Shown here in pieces: positions 27,004 through 41,659 of a DNA stretch of 64,000 nucleotides. The notes under the pieces were generated by a model that saw only the letters and a program-made list of their open reading frames with translations, had not been told where the DNA came from and did not search any database. Numbering within the stretch: the stretch's first letter is position 1; the number at the start of each line of letters is the position of its first letter. Source of the stretch: Bacillota bacterium (GTDB lineage Bacteria > Bacillota > Bacilli > Bacillales > Cytobacillaceae); the NCBI GenBank assembly GCA_030705955.1, contig JAUZPL010000010.1, positions 1-64,000 on the forward strand, in the 5' to 3' direction. The translations under genes and the position numbers were made by a program.

Positions 27004-27031
27004 ATTATAACACATCTAAGTCTATTTTCAA
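27004..27031 (-). promoter_or_regulatory. Promoter of tmRNA precursor
   Basis: TTGAAA (27031-27026) and a perfect TATAAT (27009-27004) with a 16-bp spacer lie between smpB and ssrA on the minus strand. The transcript would carry a 5' leader of about 100 nt, removed at the mature end 26898, as RNase P does for tmRNA. Confidence 0.6.
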
Positions 27032-27054
27032 TTGTAATTTTTTGTAAATATATT

Positions 27055-27522
27055 CTACATCTTTTGGCGCTCGCGAAATACCCGTTCAATTTCACGTTTT
27101 GCCTCTTTTTTCTTTAAATCTTCACGTTTATCATAATTTTTCTTACCCTTAGCCAGCCCAACTAATACTTTTGCAAAACCATTTTTTAAATAAACCTTTA
27201 AAGGAACAAGCGCATATCCTGCTTCCTTCGTTTCCCCAAAGAGCTTTGCAATTTCACGATTATGAAGTAAAAGCTTTCGCTCTCTTAATGGATCATGGTT
27301 ATAGCGGTTTCCCTGTTCATAAGGACTCACGTGCATCCCATAAAGATATGCTTCACCATTTTGAATTCTTGCATACGAATCCTTTAAATTTACACGTCCC
27401 GCCCGAATGGATTTAATTTCGGTCCCTTGTAAAACAATACCTGCTTCATATGTTTCTTCGATAAAGTAATCATGATAAGCCTTTTTATTTTGGGCAACAA
27501 CTTTCCCTTCACCTTTTGGCAT
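27055..27522 (-). CDS. smpB: SsrA-binding protein SmpB
   Basis: 155 aa, the usual size. SmpB binds the tRNA-like domain of tmRNA and places it in the ribosomal A site. The oligonucleotide-binding fold shows [21 protein letters not shown] at the start, [14 protein letters not shown], and the basic C-terminal tail [10 protein letters not shown] with the long helix that enters the mRNA channel. ATG 27522 follows GAGGTG; the upstream GTG of the open frame lies within that site. It sits between rnr and ssrA. Confidence 0.96.
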   Translation of the reverse strand: MPKGEGKVVAQNKKAYHDYFIEETYEAGIVLQGTEIKSIRAGRVNLKDSYARIQNGEAYLYGMHVSPYEQGNRYNHDPLRERKLLLHNREIAKLFGETKEAGYALVPLKVYLKNGFAKVLVGLAKGKKNYDKREDLKKKEAKREIERVFRERQKM

Positions 27523-27602
27523 ATTTTTCACCTCTTTGTACCTAACATTGTAGCAGATATAAGTTTCATACTCAATTGAAAGAGAGCCTATGTCAAGGCT
27601 CC

Positions 27603-29945
27603 CTATCGATGGTTCTTTTTGCGTTTTGTACTTTTCGCTTTCGGAACGTTATCATAGAATTTCCGTTTCTTTTTCGGCTTAGGTTCCTCAGAGGATTCAG
27701 ATTTTCTAGTATGATCGTTTTCTTGTTTACCACGTCCAGGCTTTTTCACATTGCTTCCAGTTTTAATAATCTTTGGTGCTTGTGATTGCTCCCTGCGACG
27801 TGTCCCCTTCATGCCGACAATTTCAAAATCAATAGCCTTTTCATCTTTATTCACTTTTACAACACGTACGGTAATTTGATCCCCAATGCGATAAACATTC
27901 CCTGTTCGTTCCCCTATCATTGCATAATGCCGCTCATCAAAACGATAGTAATCATCTGTCATATAACTAACATGAACCAAACCTTCAATGGTATTTGGAA
28001 GTTCTACAAACATTCCAAAATTGGTTACTGAACTGATAATCCCATCATATTCTTCCCCAATTTTATCTTCCATGTACTCCGCTTTCTTTAATTCGTCTGT
28101 TTCACGTTCAGCATCAACGGAACGACGCTCCATTCTGGAGGAATGCTGTGCAATTTCCGGCAGCTGTGCACCCCATTTTGCTCTAGTTGCCTCATCTAAT
28201 TTTCCATCAATTAAATAAGTGCGAATCAAGCGGTGGACAATCGTATCTGGATAGCGCCGAATGGGCGAAGTAAAATGAGTATAAAACTCTGTCGCTAAGC
28301 CAAAGTGACCTAAGCTTTGCGGATCATACTTAGCCTGCTGCATGGAACGAAGCATAACGGTTGAGACAACCATTTCCTCCGGCTTCCCTTGAACCTCCTC
28401 AATAATTCCCTGAAGAGCTCTTGGATGAACATCATTTGCCGAACCTTTGATGATATATCCAAAGTTTGTAATAAACTCAAAAAACCTTCTTAATTTTTCT
28501 TCTTTCGGATCTTCATGGATACGGTATATAAATGGAACATCTAGCCAATGGAAGTGTTCAGCTATTGTTTCATTAGCGGCAAGCATAAATTCTTCAATTA
28601 ATCGCTCTGCAACAGATCGCTCACGAAGTACAACATCTTTTGGTTTTCCATCTTCATCGACTAAAACCTTGGACTCTTTAAAGTCAAAGTCAATCGCTCC
28701 TCGGGTCATTCTTTTATGTCGTAAAATCGCGGCAAGCTCTTCCATCATTTCAAACATAGGAACAAGGGCTTCATATTTTGTTCTTGTTTCTTCATCTTGG
28801 TCAACAAGAATTCGATTTACATCATAATAAGTCATTCGCTCCGTTGTTTTAATGACACTTTGGAAAATTTCATGGTCTACGACTTCACCATCCGGTGTAA
28901 TCTCCATTGTACAAGACAATGTCAAACGGTCCACCTTTGGATTTAACGAACAAATTCCATTTGACAAGCGATGTGGGATCATGGGAATAACCCGGTCCAC
29001 TAAATAAACACTTGTAGCTCTTTCTTCTGCTTCAAGGTCAATTGGCGTTACTTCTTTTACATAGTAGCTGACATCAGCAATATGTACACCAAGCTTATAA
29101 TTTCCGTTTTCAAGCCTGGTCACCGTTACTGCATCATCTAAATCCTTAGCATCCGCCCCATCAATCGTTACAATTGTTTCGTTTCGCAAGTCACGGCGGT
29201 TAGCTAATTCACTTTCATCAATCGTATCTGGTGTGTCAACAGCTTGCTTTAACACTTCATCAGGGAAAGCCAGTGGAAGACCATGTTTATGAATAACAGA
29301 TAGGATGTCCACTCCAGGGTCATTTTTATGCCCAAGTATTTGGATGACTTCACCCTCCGCACTTTTTCTTCCTTCTGGGTAAGTGGTCAATTTAACGACC
29401 ACTTTATGTCCTTCAACAGCACCCTTTGAAGCAGCTTTTGGGATGAAAATGTCACTTGTAAATTTTTTATCATCTGGGATGACGAACCCAAAATGCTTGA
29501 TTTCCACATAGGTTCCAACCATCTGTTTAATGCCTCTTTCGAGAATGCGAATGATGCTACCCTCTCGACGTTGGCCAGAGCTTTCTGATGATACACGTGC
29601 CAATACCGTATCACCATGCATAGCGTTGTTCAATTCAGTAGGCGGAATAAAAATATCATCCATACCTGTTTCTTCCGGAATGACGAATGCAAACCCTTTT
29701 GCATGTCCTGTTAACTTTCCACGAATTAAGTTCATTTTTTCCGGCAAACCATAACGATTGCTGCGGGTCCGGACAACCAGTCCCTTTTCTTCTATTAGTA
29801 CTAAGGCCTTTACAAATTCCTTGAAATCGCTTGAGTCATGAATACCAAAAGCCTGCTCCAGCTCTTGAACAGTTAACGGCTTGTATGCCTCATCCTTCAT
29901 ATATTGCAAAAGCTTATCAATATGCTTTTGAATATTTTCTTCCAA
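27603..29945 (-). CDS. rnr: Ribonuclease R
   Basis: 780 aa 3'-5' exoribonuclease of the RNB family, able to degrade structured RNA and associated with tmRNA-mediated decay. N-terminal winged helix (about 15-70), cold-shock domains, the RNB catalytic core with [16 protein letters not shown] (metal-binding Asps) and [16 protein letters not shown], an S1 domain near 625-705 ([18 protein letters not shown]), and a long Lys/Arg-rich tail. I choose TTG 29945: AGGAGG is eight bases upstream and the resulting [16 protein letters not shown] aligns with the B. subtilis start, while ATG 29951 is only two bases from the ribosome site. Confidence 0.95.
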   Translation of the reverse strand: MEENIQKHIDKLLQYMKDEAYKPLTVQELEQAFGIHDSSDFKEFVKALVLIEEKGLVVRTRSNRYGLPEKMNLIRGKLTGHAKGFAFVIPEETGMDDIFIPPTELNNAMHGDTVLARVSSESSGQRREGSIIRILERGIKQMVGTYVEIKHFGFVIPDDKKFTSDIFIPKAASKGAVEGHKVVVKLTTYPEGRKSAEGEVIQILGHKNDPGVDILSVIHKHGLPLAFPDEVLKQAVDTPDTIDESELANRRDLRNETIVTIDGADAKDLDDAVTVTRLENGNYKLGVHIADVSYYVKEVTPIDLEAEERATSVYLVDRVIPMIPHRLSNGICSLNPKVDRLTLSCTMEITPDGEVVDHEIFQSVIKTTERMTYYDVNRILVDQDEETRTKYEALVPMFEMMEELAAILRHKRMTRGAIDFDFKESKVLVDEDGKPKDVVLRERSVAERLIEEFMLAANETIAEHFHWLDVPFIYRIHEDPKEEKLRRFFEFITNFGYIIKGSANDVHPRALQGIIEEVQGKPEEMVVSTVMLRSMQQAKYDPQSLGHFGLATEFYTHFTSPIRRYPDTIVHRLIRTYLIDGKLDEATRAKWGAQLPEIAQHSSRMERRSVDAERETDELKKAEYMEDKIGEEYDGIISSVTNFGMFVELPNTIEGLVHVSYMTDDYYRFDERHYAMIGERTGNVYRIGDQITVRVVKVNKDEKAIDFEIVGMKGTRRREQSQAPKIIKTGSNVKKPGRGKQENDHTRKSESSEEPKPKKKRKFYDNVPKAKSTKRKKNHR

Positions 29946-29959
29946 ATTCATTTCCTCCT

Positions 29960-30706
29960 TTATTCGCTCCATTCCAGCCTTTCTAAAAAGGAATACACAT
30001 CCTCATGCAGCTGGTCACGTTCCTTATCAAGTGTAATGACATGCCCTGATTCCTCAAACCATTTCAATTCTTTAAAATCAGATTCTACTTTATTGAATAT
30101 AATATTGGCACTTTCTGTATTAATCATATGATCGTGACGAGCTTGAACCACAAATGTAGGTGCATAAATCATATCTACATGTTCTCTTACGTCTGAAATT
30201 AACCCCTGCAAGGCTTGTAGCGTATTCATTGGGGTTTTTTCAAATACCTTCATTTCCAATTCAATTTGCTCTTGATTCTTTCCTTCATACCTTTTATATT
30301 CACGTGCATATTCAAGGACTCCCTGGTACATCACTTCTTCACTTTTAATATACATGGGCGCACACATAGGAATAATCCCCTTTATAGGTACAGTGTATCC
30401 TAATTTCAAGGAAAATACGCCGCCTAAAGACAATCCTGCTACTGCAATTTCCTCATGTCCTTTATTTTTTAAAAATTCATATCCATTTAAAACATCCTGC
30501 CACCAATCATCAGGCCCAGTGTGAACCAGTTCTTCTGGAGGAACTCCATGGCCTTTATAATGTGGAGCATGACAGGTATAGCCTTTATTTTCTAAATATC
30601 GCCCAAGCATTCTGACGTCTGCTGAATTTCCTGTAAATCCGTGCAAAAGCAAGACTGCTCTATTTCCTGCCTCAAATGTAAATGGCTTTGGTGGTGTTAC
30701 TTTCAT
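29960..30706 (-). CDS. est: Carboxylesterase, alpha/beta hydrolase (Est30-like)
   Basis: 248 aa cytosolic carboxylesterase. Nucleophile elbow GLSLGG (Ser near 94), oxyanion strand [18 protein letters not shown], acid in VQARHDHMI and catalytic His in [13 protein letters not shown], all as in the Geobacillus Est30/B. subtilis YvaK group that hydrolyses short to medium acyl esters. Its position between secG and rnr is the conserved Bacillus arrangement, and its stop is 14 bp from the rnr start, so the two are translationally linked. Substrate in the cell is unknown. Confidence 0.92.
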   Translation of the reverse strand: MKVTPPKPFTFEAGNRAVLLLHGFTGNSADVRMLGRYLENKGYTCHAPHYKGHGVPPEELVHTGPDDWWQDVLNGYEFLKNKGHEEIAVAGLSLGGVFSLKLGYTVPIKGIIPMCAPMYIKSEEVMYQGVLEYAREYKRYEGKNQEQIELEMKVFEKTPMNTLQALQGLISDVREHVDMIYAPTFVVQARHDHMINTESANIIFNKVESDFKELKWFEESGHVITLDKERDQLHEDVYSFLERLEWSE

Positions 30707-31011
30707 GATACATATTCCCCTTTAAATCTTGTTTTCTTTTAGTTTAAGCAAAGAGAGTAAGAACATGCCAGAAAAAAGGCTTAAGTTAGGTCAACAAAAG
30801 AAAGCATTCAAATAATAATACCATTTAAGGAAATAGTTTGCTTTATCTTTGTCTCTTTTTTTAAATGATTGTTGCTTCCGATTCGTTTCACGGATTAATT
30901 CCTGTTTTTCGTGCTTTTATTTTCACAAATAAATCTGGAAACTTACGAAAATTTTAATGGGCTCCATAAACCTTCCATAGTGACCGCGCTTGCCCTTTTT
31001 TATTGGGAAAA
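30707..31011. repeat. Intergenic gap holding a decayed phased-repeat element
   Basis: No ORF with a ribosome site. Between about 30861 and 30935 the sequence aligns to the array at 47455-47582 in the same orientation: both share GATTGTTGCTTYCGATT (30868-30884), then TTTCACGGATTA for TTTCGCGGATA, GTTTTTCGTG for GGTTTTCGCG and TTTTCACAAATAAA for TTTTCGCGGATAAA. Point mutations and small deletions have degraded the repeat. Confidence 0.55.
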
Positions 31012-31035
31012 TAAAAAACCCAGCCATTGGCCAGG
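31012..31035 (-). terminator. secG: Terminator of secG
   Basis: CCCAGCC (31019-31025) and GGCCAGG (31029-31035) pair with two wobble pairs around a 3-base loop; the minus-strand tail is six Ts. Confidence 0.6.
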
Positions 31036-31049
31036 TATTAGCAACATTA

Positions 31050-31283
31050 TTAGAATTTTAAATAAACCACAGATATCGAGAGTAAGAAGAACAACACAGA
31101 TAAAACAATGGTAATTCGATGTAAGATTAAGTCCATACCACGTGCTTTTTGTTTACCAAATAATTGTTCTGCTCCACCCGAAATGGCGCCAGATAATCCA
31201 GCACTTTTACCTGATTGAAGTAAAACAACAACGATAAGTGCAATACTTACAATAACTAATAGTGTTATAATCAATGCATGCAT
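31050..31283 (-). CDS. secG: Preprotein translocase subunit SecG
   Basis: 77 aa, two transmembrane helices (about 3-23 and 53-75) joined by the conserved cytoplasmic loop [20 protein letters not shown]. SecG supports SecYE-driven protein export. ATG 31283 (MHALIITLL) follows GGAGGTGG at eight bases and matches the B. subtilis protein end to end. First gene of the secG-est-rnr-smpB-ssrA order; a terminator at 31012 suggests est has at least partial independent expression. Confidence 0.95.
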   Translation of the reverse strand: MHALIITLLVIVSIALIVVVLLQSGKSAGLSGAISGGAEQLFGKQKARGMDLILHRITIVLSVLFFLLSISVVYLKF

Positions 31284-31375
31284 GAAGGCCACCTCCAGTT
31301 AGACGATCGTTTACATTATTTTAAATTTACCATATAATTTCCCTTTTAACAATAGACGTTATTGTGACAGGTTGG

Positions 31376-32293
31376 TCATCTTAAGATAGAGGATGCCATT
31401 CTTACATATGTATGTCTTTTTCCCCTTATGACAATGGAGTAGGTCGTAATATTTTCTGGCATAGCAATGCCTGCTACCCCAGCATCCCCAATATGAAATA
31501 AATCAGCTCCTGCCATTTTACTATTTAAAGCAATTTGCCTAATGGTTTCTTCATCTGAACCTTCCTGACTAGTTCCAGTGGTTAAAATGGCCAATGCTCC
31601 TTTTTCATGAACAATATCAATGAGGTTTGCTGTTTTTTCGACTGTAAATCCAGGTACAGTTCCTGGTGATGGTATAAGAATGATATCAGCTCCTGCATCA
31701 ATGAATGCGTGCAATGTCTCTTTTGGCATTAAACGGCTGCCAGCTTCCCCTGCTACACCCGCACTATGCATTTTACCAGCGATAATTAATCCCTCTTTAC
31801 CAAAAACCTTTCTAGCTATCTGAATCGCCTTTGTAATTTCCTCATTGGATACACCTGTCTTTGGATTCCCTGTTAAACAAACGAAGTCAAATCCTAATTC
31901 CTTCGCTTTTTGAAGTGACTTTTCCGAAGCAAGCCTACCTTCTGGAAGCTGCCTTAAGGATTCTAATTGTCTTGCATTCAAATCAACAGGCTCTAAATTA
32001 AGGCCCATTGGGCGCCCTACTAATCTTTTTAATGTTTTTACAGTTGTTTCTGGATCCTCAATGGTTAATCCCTCAATTTCAGGGTGAAAAACATCAAAAT
32101 AATTTAATAATAGAAGATCTGCCCCAAATGCGGCAGCCATTTCTGCATTTGTTACCGCTGGATAAAAAGGAGTTACTGCACCAATAACCTCTGCCACAAT
32201 GGTTCTTCCTTCGGAAGCAAGAATTGATTGTTTTAATTCTTGTCCATTCATACTTTCAAAATCTGATGCTGTACAATCTAACAATCTTTTCAT
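31376..32293 (-). CDS. Putative TIM-barrel protein of unknown function
   Basis: 305 aa, cytosolic. The repeating beta/alpha pattern (IVAEVIGAVTPFYP, GADLLLLNYFDVFHPE, PMGLNLEPVD, GFDFVCLTGNPKTGV, GLIIAGKMHSAGVAGEAG, GADIILIPSPGTVPG, GALAILTTGTSQEGSD, GADLFHIGDAGVAGIAMPEN) is that of a TIM barrel, with glycine-rich turns near the C-terminal ends of strands as in phosphate-binding barrels. I do not recognise the family with certainty; some relatives carry misleading hydrolase annotations. ATG 32293 follows GAGGAGG; the longer frame starts inside that site. It is divergent from aceB-aceA. Confidence 0.7.
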   Translation of the reverse strand: MKRLLDCTASDFESMNGQELKQSILASEGRTIVAEVIGAVTPFYPAVTNAEMAAAFGADLLLLNYFDVFHPEIEGLTIEDPETTVKTLKRLVGRPMGLNLEPVDLNARQLESLRQLPEGRLASEKSLQKAKELGFDFVCLTGNPKTGVSNEEITKAIQIARKVFGKEGLIIAGKMHSAGVAGEAGSRLMPKETLHAFIDAGADIILIPSPGTVPGFTVEKTANLIDIVHEKGALAILTTGTSQEGSDEETIRQIALNSKMAGADLFHIGDAGVAGIAMPENITTYSIVIRGKRHTYVRMASSILR

Positions 32294-32419
32294 TATAGTA
32301 TTCCTCCTCAAAAACTAAATCTGGCAAGGATACAACAATACACTCCTCTAGATTACATTTTTTTTAATAAAAATGCTAGAAATGCGAAAAAAAGAAATAA
32401 AAATTTACAGAAAAAGCAG

Positions 32420-32448
32420 TTCCATTTTTAATTAATGTGTTATATAAT
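32420..32448 (+). promoter_or_regulatory. Candidate aceBA promoter
   Basis: A perfect TATAAT (32443-32448) lies 17 bp after a weak TTCCAT -35, about 50 bp upstream of the GTG start of aceB. A poor -35 is common for regulated promoters. Confidence 0.45.
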
Positions 32449-32497
32449 ACAAAATGAAATATTTATCTGTAATATAACAAGAAAGGTGATGAGACCA

Positions 32498-34090
32498 GTG
32501 TCAACAAAAACAAAGGGGATTAAGGTGGTTGGGGCCATTAAACCAGCGTATGATGAAATCTTAACCACTGAAGCACTTCATTTTATCGAACAACTAGAAG
32601 TTCTTTTCGGGGAAAGACGATTGGAACTGTTACAGTACAGAAAAAAACGCGAGAAAGAACTTAATCAAGGAAAAATGCCCGATTTTCTGCCTGAAACAAA
32701 GCATATTAGAGAGGGAGAGTGGACTATTTTTCCTTTACCTCAAGACCTTTTGGATAGAAGGGTAGAAATTACAGGGCCAACTGATCGAAAAATGGTGATT
32801 AATGCTCTGAATTCTGGTGCAAAGCTCTTTCTGGCTGACCTTGAGGATGCTAACTCCCCTACCTGGGAAAATATGATGGAAGGGCAAATAAATCTTAGAG
32901 ATGCTAACAATCGAACTATTTTTTTCAAAAATCCCGATGGGAAGCAATACAGATTAAATAAGGAAGTTGCTGTCTTGATGGTAAGGCCACGTGGACTTCA
33001 TTTAGAAGAAAAACATGTTCTGGTTGATGGAAGGCCCGTTTCTGGAAGCTTTTTTGACTTCGGCATGTACTTTTTCCATAATGTTAAAAATCTACTTACC
33101 AATGGAACAGGGCCTTATTTTTACTTACCTAAGCTAGAAAGTCATCTGGAAGCAAGGTTGTGGAACGATGTTTTTGTGTTCGCACAAAATAGGCTTGGTG
33201 TTCCACAAGGTACAATAAAAGCCACTGTTTTATTAGAGACCATAATGGCTGCTTTTGAAATGAATGAAATTTTGTTTGAATTAAAAGAGCACTCAGCCGG
33301 TCTAAACTGTGGCAGGTGGGATTACATTTTTAGTTATTTGAAAAAGTTCCGTTATCAACAGGACTTTATTCTTCCGGACCGTTCACAAGTAACAATGACT
33401 TCGCCGTTTATGCATGCATACTCACTCCTCACCATTCAAACATGTCATCGAAGAAATGCTCCTGCAATGGGTGGAATGGCCGCTCAAATTCCAATTCGAA
33501 ATAATCCTGAAGCAAATGAAGACGCCTTTGCTAAGGTTCGTGCTGACAAAGTAAGGGAAGCTCGTGATGGCCATGATGGTACATGGGTGGCCCATCCAGG
33601 TCTTGTACCAGTTGCATTAGAGGTATTCAATCGAGAGATGCCACAACCTAATCAAATTAACTCTGAAAAACAACAAAACATCACAATTACAAGAAAAGAT
33701 TTATTGGAGGTACCAGAGGGCACTATCACAGAGGATGGAGTCAGGATTAACATTAATGTTGGAATTCAATATGTGGAATCTTGGTTATCCGGAAAAGGTG
33801 CCGCACCTATCTATAATCTTATGGAGGACGCTGCAACCGCTGAAATTTCAAGGGCACAGCTTTGGCAATGGATCCGGCATCCAAAAGGCATTCTGATTGA
33901 TGGGCGCAAGGTAACTATTGATATGTATGAGCAATTAAAGTCTGAGGAACTGGAAAAAATCATACAGGAAATTGGAATCACTGCCTTTGAAAATGGCCGA
34001 TTTACAGAGGCCGTCCAGCTATTTGACCGTTTAATTTTAAACGATGACTTTGCTGACTTTTTAACGGTACCTGGGTATAAGTTTTTATAA
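32498..34090 (+). CDS. aceB: Malate synthase A
   Basis: 530 aa, the usual size of form A. It condenses glyoxylate with acetyl-CoA to malate, second enzyme of the glyoxylate shunt. Characteristic segments are LFLADLEDANSPTWENMM, RPRGLHLEEKHV, GLNCGRWDYIFSYLKKF with the catalytic Arg/Asp area, MGGMAAQIPI and HDGTWVAHPGLVPVA. GTG 32498 is chosen: AAAGGTG sits nine bases upstream and the following STKTKGIKVVG is a sensible N terminus; ATG 32489 is possible. It is 51 bp upstream of aceA and forms an operon with it. Confidence 0.95.
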   Translation: MSTKTKGIKVVGAIKPAYDEILTTEALHFIEQLEVLFGERRLELLQYRKKREKELNQGKMPDFLPETKHIREGEWTIFPLPQDLLDRRVEITGPTDRKMVINALNSGAKLFLADLEDANSPTWENMMEGQINLRDANNRTIFFKNPDGKQYRLNKEVAVLMVRPRGLHLEEKHVLVDGRPVSGSFFDFGMYFFHNVKNLLTNGTGPYFYLPKLESHLEARLWNDVFVFAQNRLGVPQGTIKATVLLETIMAAFEMNEILFELKEHSAGLNCGRWDYIFSYLKKFRYQQDFILPDRSQVTMTSPFMHAYSLLTIQTCHRRNAPAMGGMAAQIPIRNNPEANEDAFAKVRADKVREARDGHDGTWVAHPGLVPVALEVFNREMPQPNQINSEKQQNITITRKDLLEVPEGTITEDGVRININVGIQYVESWLSGKGAAPIYNLMEDAATAEISRAQLWQWIRHPKGILIDGRKVTIDMYEQLKSEELEKIIQEIGITAFENGRFTEAVQLFDRLILNDDFADFLTVPGYKFL

Positions 34091-34141
34091 TTCTGATTTT
34101 GACGGATAAACGAAATTAAATTTTTAGAGGAGGCTAGAAAA

Positions 34142-35422
34142 ATGAAAGATTCAAGAGTAAATGAATTACAGGAAAGCTGGGAAATGGACTCTCGTTGGAA
34201 GGGAATTACAAGACCCTATACTGCAGAGGATGTTATAAAACTACGAGGTTCCATGGATATTGAGTATACTTTAGCTAAAAAGGGAGCAATAAAGTTCTGG
34301 AAGCTTTTGCATGAGGAAGAGTATATTCATGCACTTGGCGCTTTAACGGGCAACCAGGCAGTTCAACAAGTAAAAGCAGGCCTTAAAGCTATTTACTTGA
34401 GCGGCTGGCAGGTTGCAGCAGATGCGAACCTTTCAGGTCATATGTATCCGGACCAAAGCTTATATCCAGCAAATAGTGTTCCTAGCGTAGTAAAGAAAAT
34501 TAACCAGGCCCTACAACGCGCAGACCAAATCCATCATACCGAAGGAGATCACTCAATTGACTGGTTTGTTCCTATTTTGGCGGATGCTGAGGCAGGATTT
34601 GGCGGGCAGCTTAACTGTTTTGAGTTAATGAAGGGCATGGTTGAGGCAGGTGCAGCTGGCGTACATTTTGAGGATCAGCTTTCTTCGGAAAAAAAATGCG
34701 GCCATTTAGGCGGAAAAGTACTACTTCCTACACAAACAGCGGTTCGAAACCTTATTGCAGCACGTTTAGCAGCTGATGTCATGGGTGTTCCAACCGTGCT
34801 AGTAGCTCGTACTGATGCCAATGCTGCAGACCTTATTACAAGCGATATTGATATGAATGATGCGCCGTTTATCACTGGTGAACGGACAGCAGAGGGATTT
34901 TTCCAGACAACTGCAGGAATTGACCAAGCAATTGCCCGAGGCTTATCCTACGCTCCATACGCAGATGTTGTTTGGTGCGAGACTGCTGAGCCAAACCTTG
35001 AGGAAGCAAGAAGGTTTGCTGAAGCTATCCATGAAAAATTTCCAGAAAAATGTTTGGCCTACAATTGCTCACCATCATTTAATTGGAAGAAGAAGCTTAA
35101 CGAAGAAACGATTGCGAATTTCCAAAAAGAGCTTGGGAAAATGGGCTACAAATTCCAGTTTGTCACACTTGCCGGTTTCCACGCATTGAACCATAGTATG
35201 TTTGAACTTGCGAGAGGGTATAAAGAGCGTGGCATGGCGGCCTACTCTGAATTACAGCAAGCAGAATTTGATAGCGAACAATATGGTTACACCGCAACAC
35301 GCCATCAACGTGAGGTCGGTACTGGATATTTTGATAAAGTTTCGATGGTTATTTCAGGAGGAACCTCTTCTACTACAGCATTGAAGGGGTCTACTGAAGA
35401 AGCGCAGTTTGTTGGGAAATAA
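34142..35422 (+). CDS. aceA: Isocitrate lyase
   Basis: 426 aa. Splits isocitrate into succinate and glyoxylate, bypassing the decarboxylations of the TCA cycle during growth on acetate or fatty acids. The active-site loop KKCGHLGGK (catalytic Cys) is present, with metal-binding [18 protein letters not shown] and [18 protein letters not shown] precedes ATG 34142. The pair with aceB gives a complete shunt, a feature lacking in B. subtilis but present in several other Bacillaceae. The downstream region holds a phased repeat array before the terminator. Confidence 0.96.
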   Translation: MKDSRVNELQESWEMDSRWKGITRPYTAEDVIKLRGSMDIEYTLAKKGAIKFWKLLHEEEYIHALGALTGNQAVQQVKAGLKAIYLSGWQVAADANLSGHMYPDQSLYPANSVPSVVKKINQALQRADQIHHTEGDHSIDWFVPILADAEAGFGGQLNCFELMKGMVEAGAAGVHFEDQLSSEKKCGHLGGKVLLPTQTAVRNLIAARLAADVMGVPTVLVARTDANAADLITSDIDMNDAPFITGERTAEGFFQTTAGIDQAIARGLSYAPYADVVWCETAEPNLEEARRFAEAIHEKFPEKCLAYNCSPSFNWKKKLNEETIANFQKELGKMGYKFQFVTLAGFHALNHSMFELARGYKERGMAAYSELQQAEFDSEQYGYTATRHQREVGTGYFDKVSMVISGGTSSTTALKGSTEEAQFVGK

Positions 35423-35444
35423 TAATCGGCTGTTTTTCTAATTA

Positions 35445-35538
35445 TATCCGCGAAAAATTGCTACTTATCCGCGAAAATTCTATTTTATCCGCGATAATTT
35501 CGATTTATCCGCGAAAATCATGTATTTATCCGCGAAAC
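35445..35538 (+). repeat. Five-copy phased repeat array 1 (TTATCCGCGAAAAT type)
   Basis: Five units with TATCCGCG starting at 35445, 35466, 35486, 35506 and 35527: steps of 21, 20, 20 and 21 bp. Units 2 and 4 are identical (TTATCCGCGAAAAT), unit 3 has GATAAT, unit 5 ends CGCGAAAC. Spacers are AT-rich and not conserved. The array lies between the aceA stop and the shared aceA/eno terminator. A GGCTGTTTTTCT lead-in at about 35428 resembles that of array 2. Confidence 0.85.
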
Positions 35539-35540
35539 GG

Positions 35541-35570
35541 AAAAAAGGGTGACCCGAGGGCCACCCTTTT
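35541..35570. terminator. Bidirectional terminator between aceA and eno
   Basis: AAAAGGGTG (35543-35551) pairs with CACCCTTTT (35562-35570), with an inner CCC/GGG. Poly-A and poly-T flanks serve both convergent units. Confidence 0.85.
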
Positions 35571-35575
35571 CATGT

Positions 35576-36886
<1,311 letters not shown>

Positions 36887-36900
36887 TTAAAATAGGGGTA

Positions 36901-39217
<2,317 letters not shown>

Positions 39218-39231
39218 TCATTGCATATGGA

Positions 39232-40416
39232 TTATTTATCGTTTAAGGCCACAACGCCAGGCAATACCTTTCCTTCCATAAATTCTAAGGATGCTCCGCC
39301 TCCTGTTGAAATATGGCTCATTTTATCAGCTAAATGAAACTTTTCTACAGCTGCTGCAGAATCACCACCGCCAATAACAGAATATGTACCCTTAGATTCT
39401 GCAAGTGCTTCCGCTACTGCTTTTGTTCCACCAGCAAATTTATCAATTTCAAACACACCCATTGGTCCATTCCAGATAACCAATTTAGACTTTTGGATCA
39501 CGTCACGATAAAGTTCTGCGGTCTTTGGCCCAATATCAAGTGCTTCCCAATCAGCAGGAATTTCATTGATCGGTACTACCTTTGAATTAGCATCTGCAGA
39601 AAAATCATCTGCCACAATCGCATCCACAGGTATATAGAAGTTAACACCTTTTTGCTTTGCTTTTTCAATAAAAGAATTAGCAAGGTCAATTTTATCTGCT
39701 TCTAAAAGAGATTTACCGATTTCGTGACCTTGTGCTTTTACGAAAGTATAAGCTAAGCCACCACCAATAATGAGATTATCAACCTTTTCTAAGAGGTTTT
39801 CAATCACACCAATCTTATCCTTAACCTTGGCTCCACCAATAATGGCAGTAAAAGGACGGTCTGGATTAGAAAGGGCCTTTCCTAATACTTCAAGCTCTTT
39901 TTCCATTAAAAATCCGGAAACTGCTGGAAGATGGTGTGCAATTCCTTCAGTAGATGCATGGGCACGGTGTGCAGCACCAAAAGCATCGTTTACATACACA
40001 TCAGCAAGCTCAGCAAAGGCACTAGCTAATTTTGCATCGTTTTTCTCTTCACCAGGATAAAAACGAACATTTTCAAGAAGGAGCACATCTCCATCATTCA
40101 TTTTGGCAATTTGTGTTTTTACAGTATCGCCAAATGCTTCATCAGCCTTTTGAACGTCTTTTCCTAAAATTTCTCCTAGTCGTTTCGCTACTGGTGTTAA
40201 GCGCATTTCTTCTACTACTTTACCCTTTGGACGACCAAGATGGCTAGCAAGAATGACTTTTGCATGGTTGTCAATTAGGTATTGAATGGTTGGAATTGCT
40301 GCACGAATCCGTGTTTCATCCGTGATTTTTCCATCTTGCATTGGAACGTTAAAATCAACTCGGCAGAATACGCGTTTTCCATTTACATCAATGTCTTTTA
40401 AGGTTTTCTTATTCAA
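39232..40416 (-). CDS. pgk: Phosphoglycerate kinase
   Basis: 394 aa, two-domain kinase making ATP from 1,3-bisphosphoglycerate. N-terminal [44 protein letters not shown] and the C-terminal nucleotide site GGGLAYTF and GGGDSAAAV are canonical. Start is TTG 40416 after GGAGGG, an unusual start codon for a highly expressed gene. A terminator-like hairpin lies upstream, between gap and pgk (40444-40472). Confidence 0.97.
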   Translation of the reverse strand: MNKKTLKDIDVNGKRVFCRVDFNVPMQDGKITDETRIRAAIPTIQYLIDNHAKVILASHLGRPKGKVVEEMRLTPVAKRLGEILGKDVQKADEAFGDTVKTQIAKMNDGDVLLLENVRFYPGEEKNDAKLASAFAELADVYVNDAFGAAHRAHASTEGIAHHLPAVSGFLMEKELEVLGKALSNPDRPFTAIIGGAKVKDKIGVIENLLEKVDNLIIGGGLAYTFVKAQGHEIGKSLLEADKIDLANSFIEKAKQKGVNFYIPVDAIVADDFSADANSKVVPINEIPADWEALDIGPKTAELYRDVIQKSKLVIWNGPMGVFEIDKFAGGTKAVAEALAESKGTYSVIGGGDSAAAVEKFHLADKMSHISTGGGASLEFMEGKVLPGVVALNDK

Positions 40417-40443
40417 GATAAGGACCCTCCTATTTTAAAATAG

Positions 40444-40472
40444 AAAAAGGAGAGGGGAATCCTCCCCGCTCC
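40444..40472 (-). terminator. Internal terminator/attenuator between gap and pgk
   Basis: GGAGAGGGGA (40449-40458) pairs with TCCCCGCTCC (40463-40472) around a 4-base loop with one mismatch, followed on the minus strand by five Ts. Partial termination here would make gap mRNA more abundant than the downstream genes, as known for the B. subtilis operon. Confidence 0.65.
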
Positions 40473-40552
40473 CCTTAAAAAGCTTCATACTTTTTCATTA
40501 TAGACGTTTATTGTTTGAATATCCAATATCGTCTAAATGATGATTTTTAGGA

Positions 40553-41593
<1,041 letters not shown>

Positions 41594-41659
41594 TTATTTT
41601 AGAAAAACTACGCCCTTTGAATTTATAAAAAAATATAAATCCTAGGTAGCAAAAAGGGA

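Noticed and set aside
35445-35538. CRISPR-like regularity of the repeat arrays
   Set aside because: Repeats are 12-14 bp and spacers only 6-9 bp, far too short for CRISPR, and no cas genes are present.
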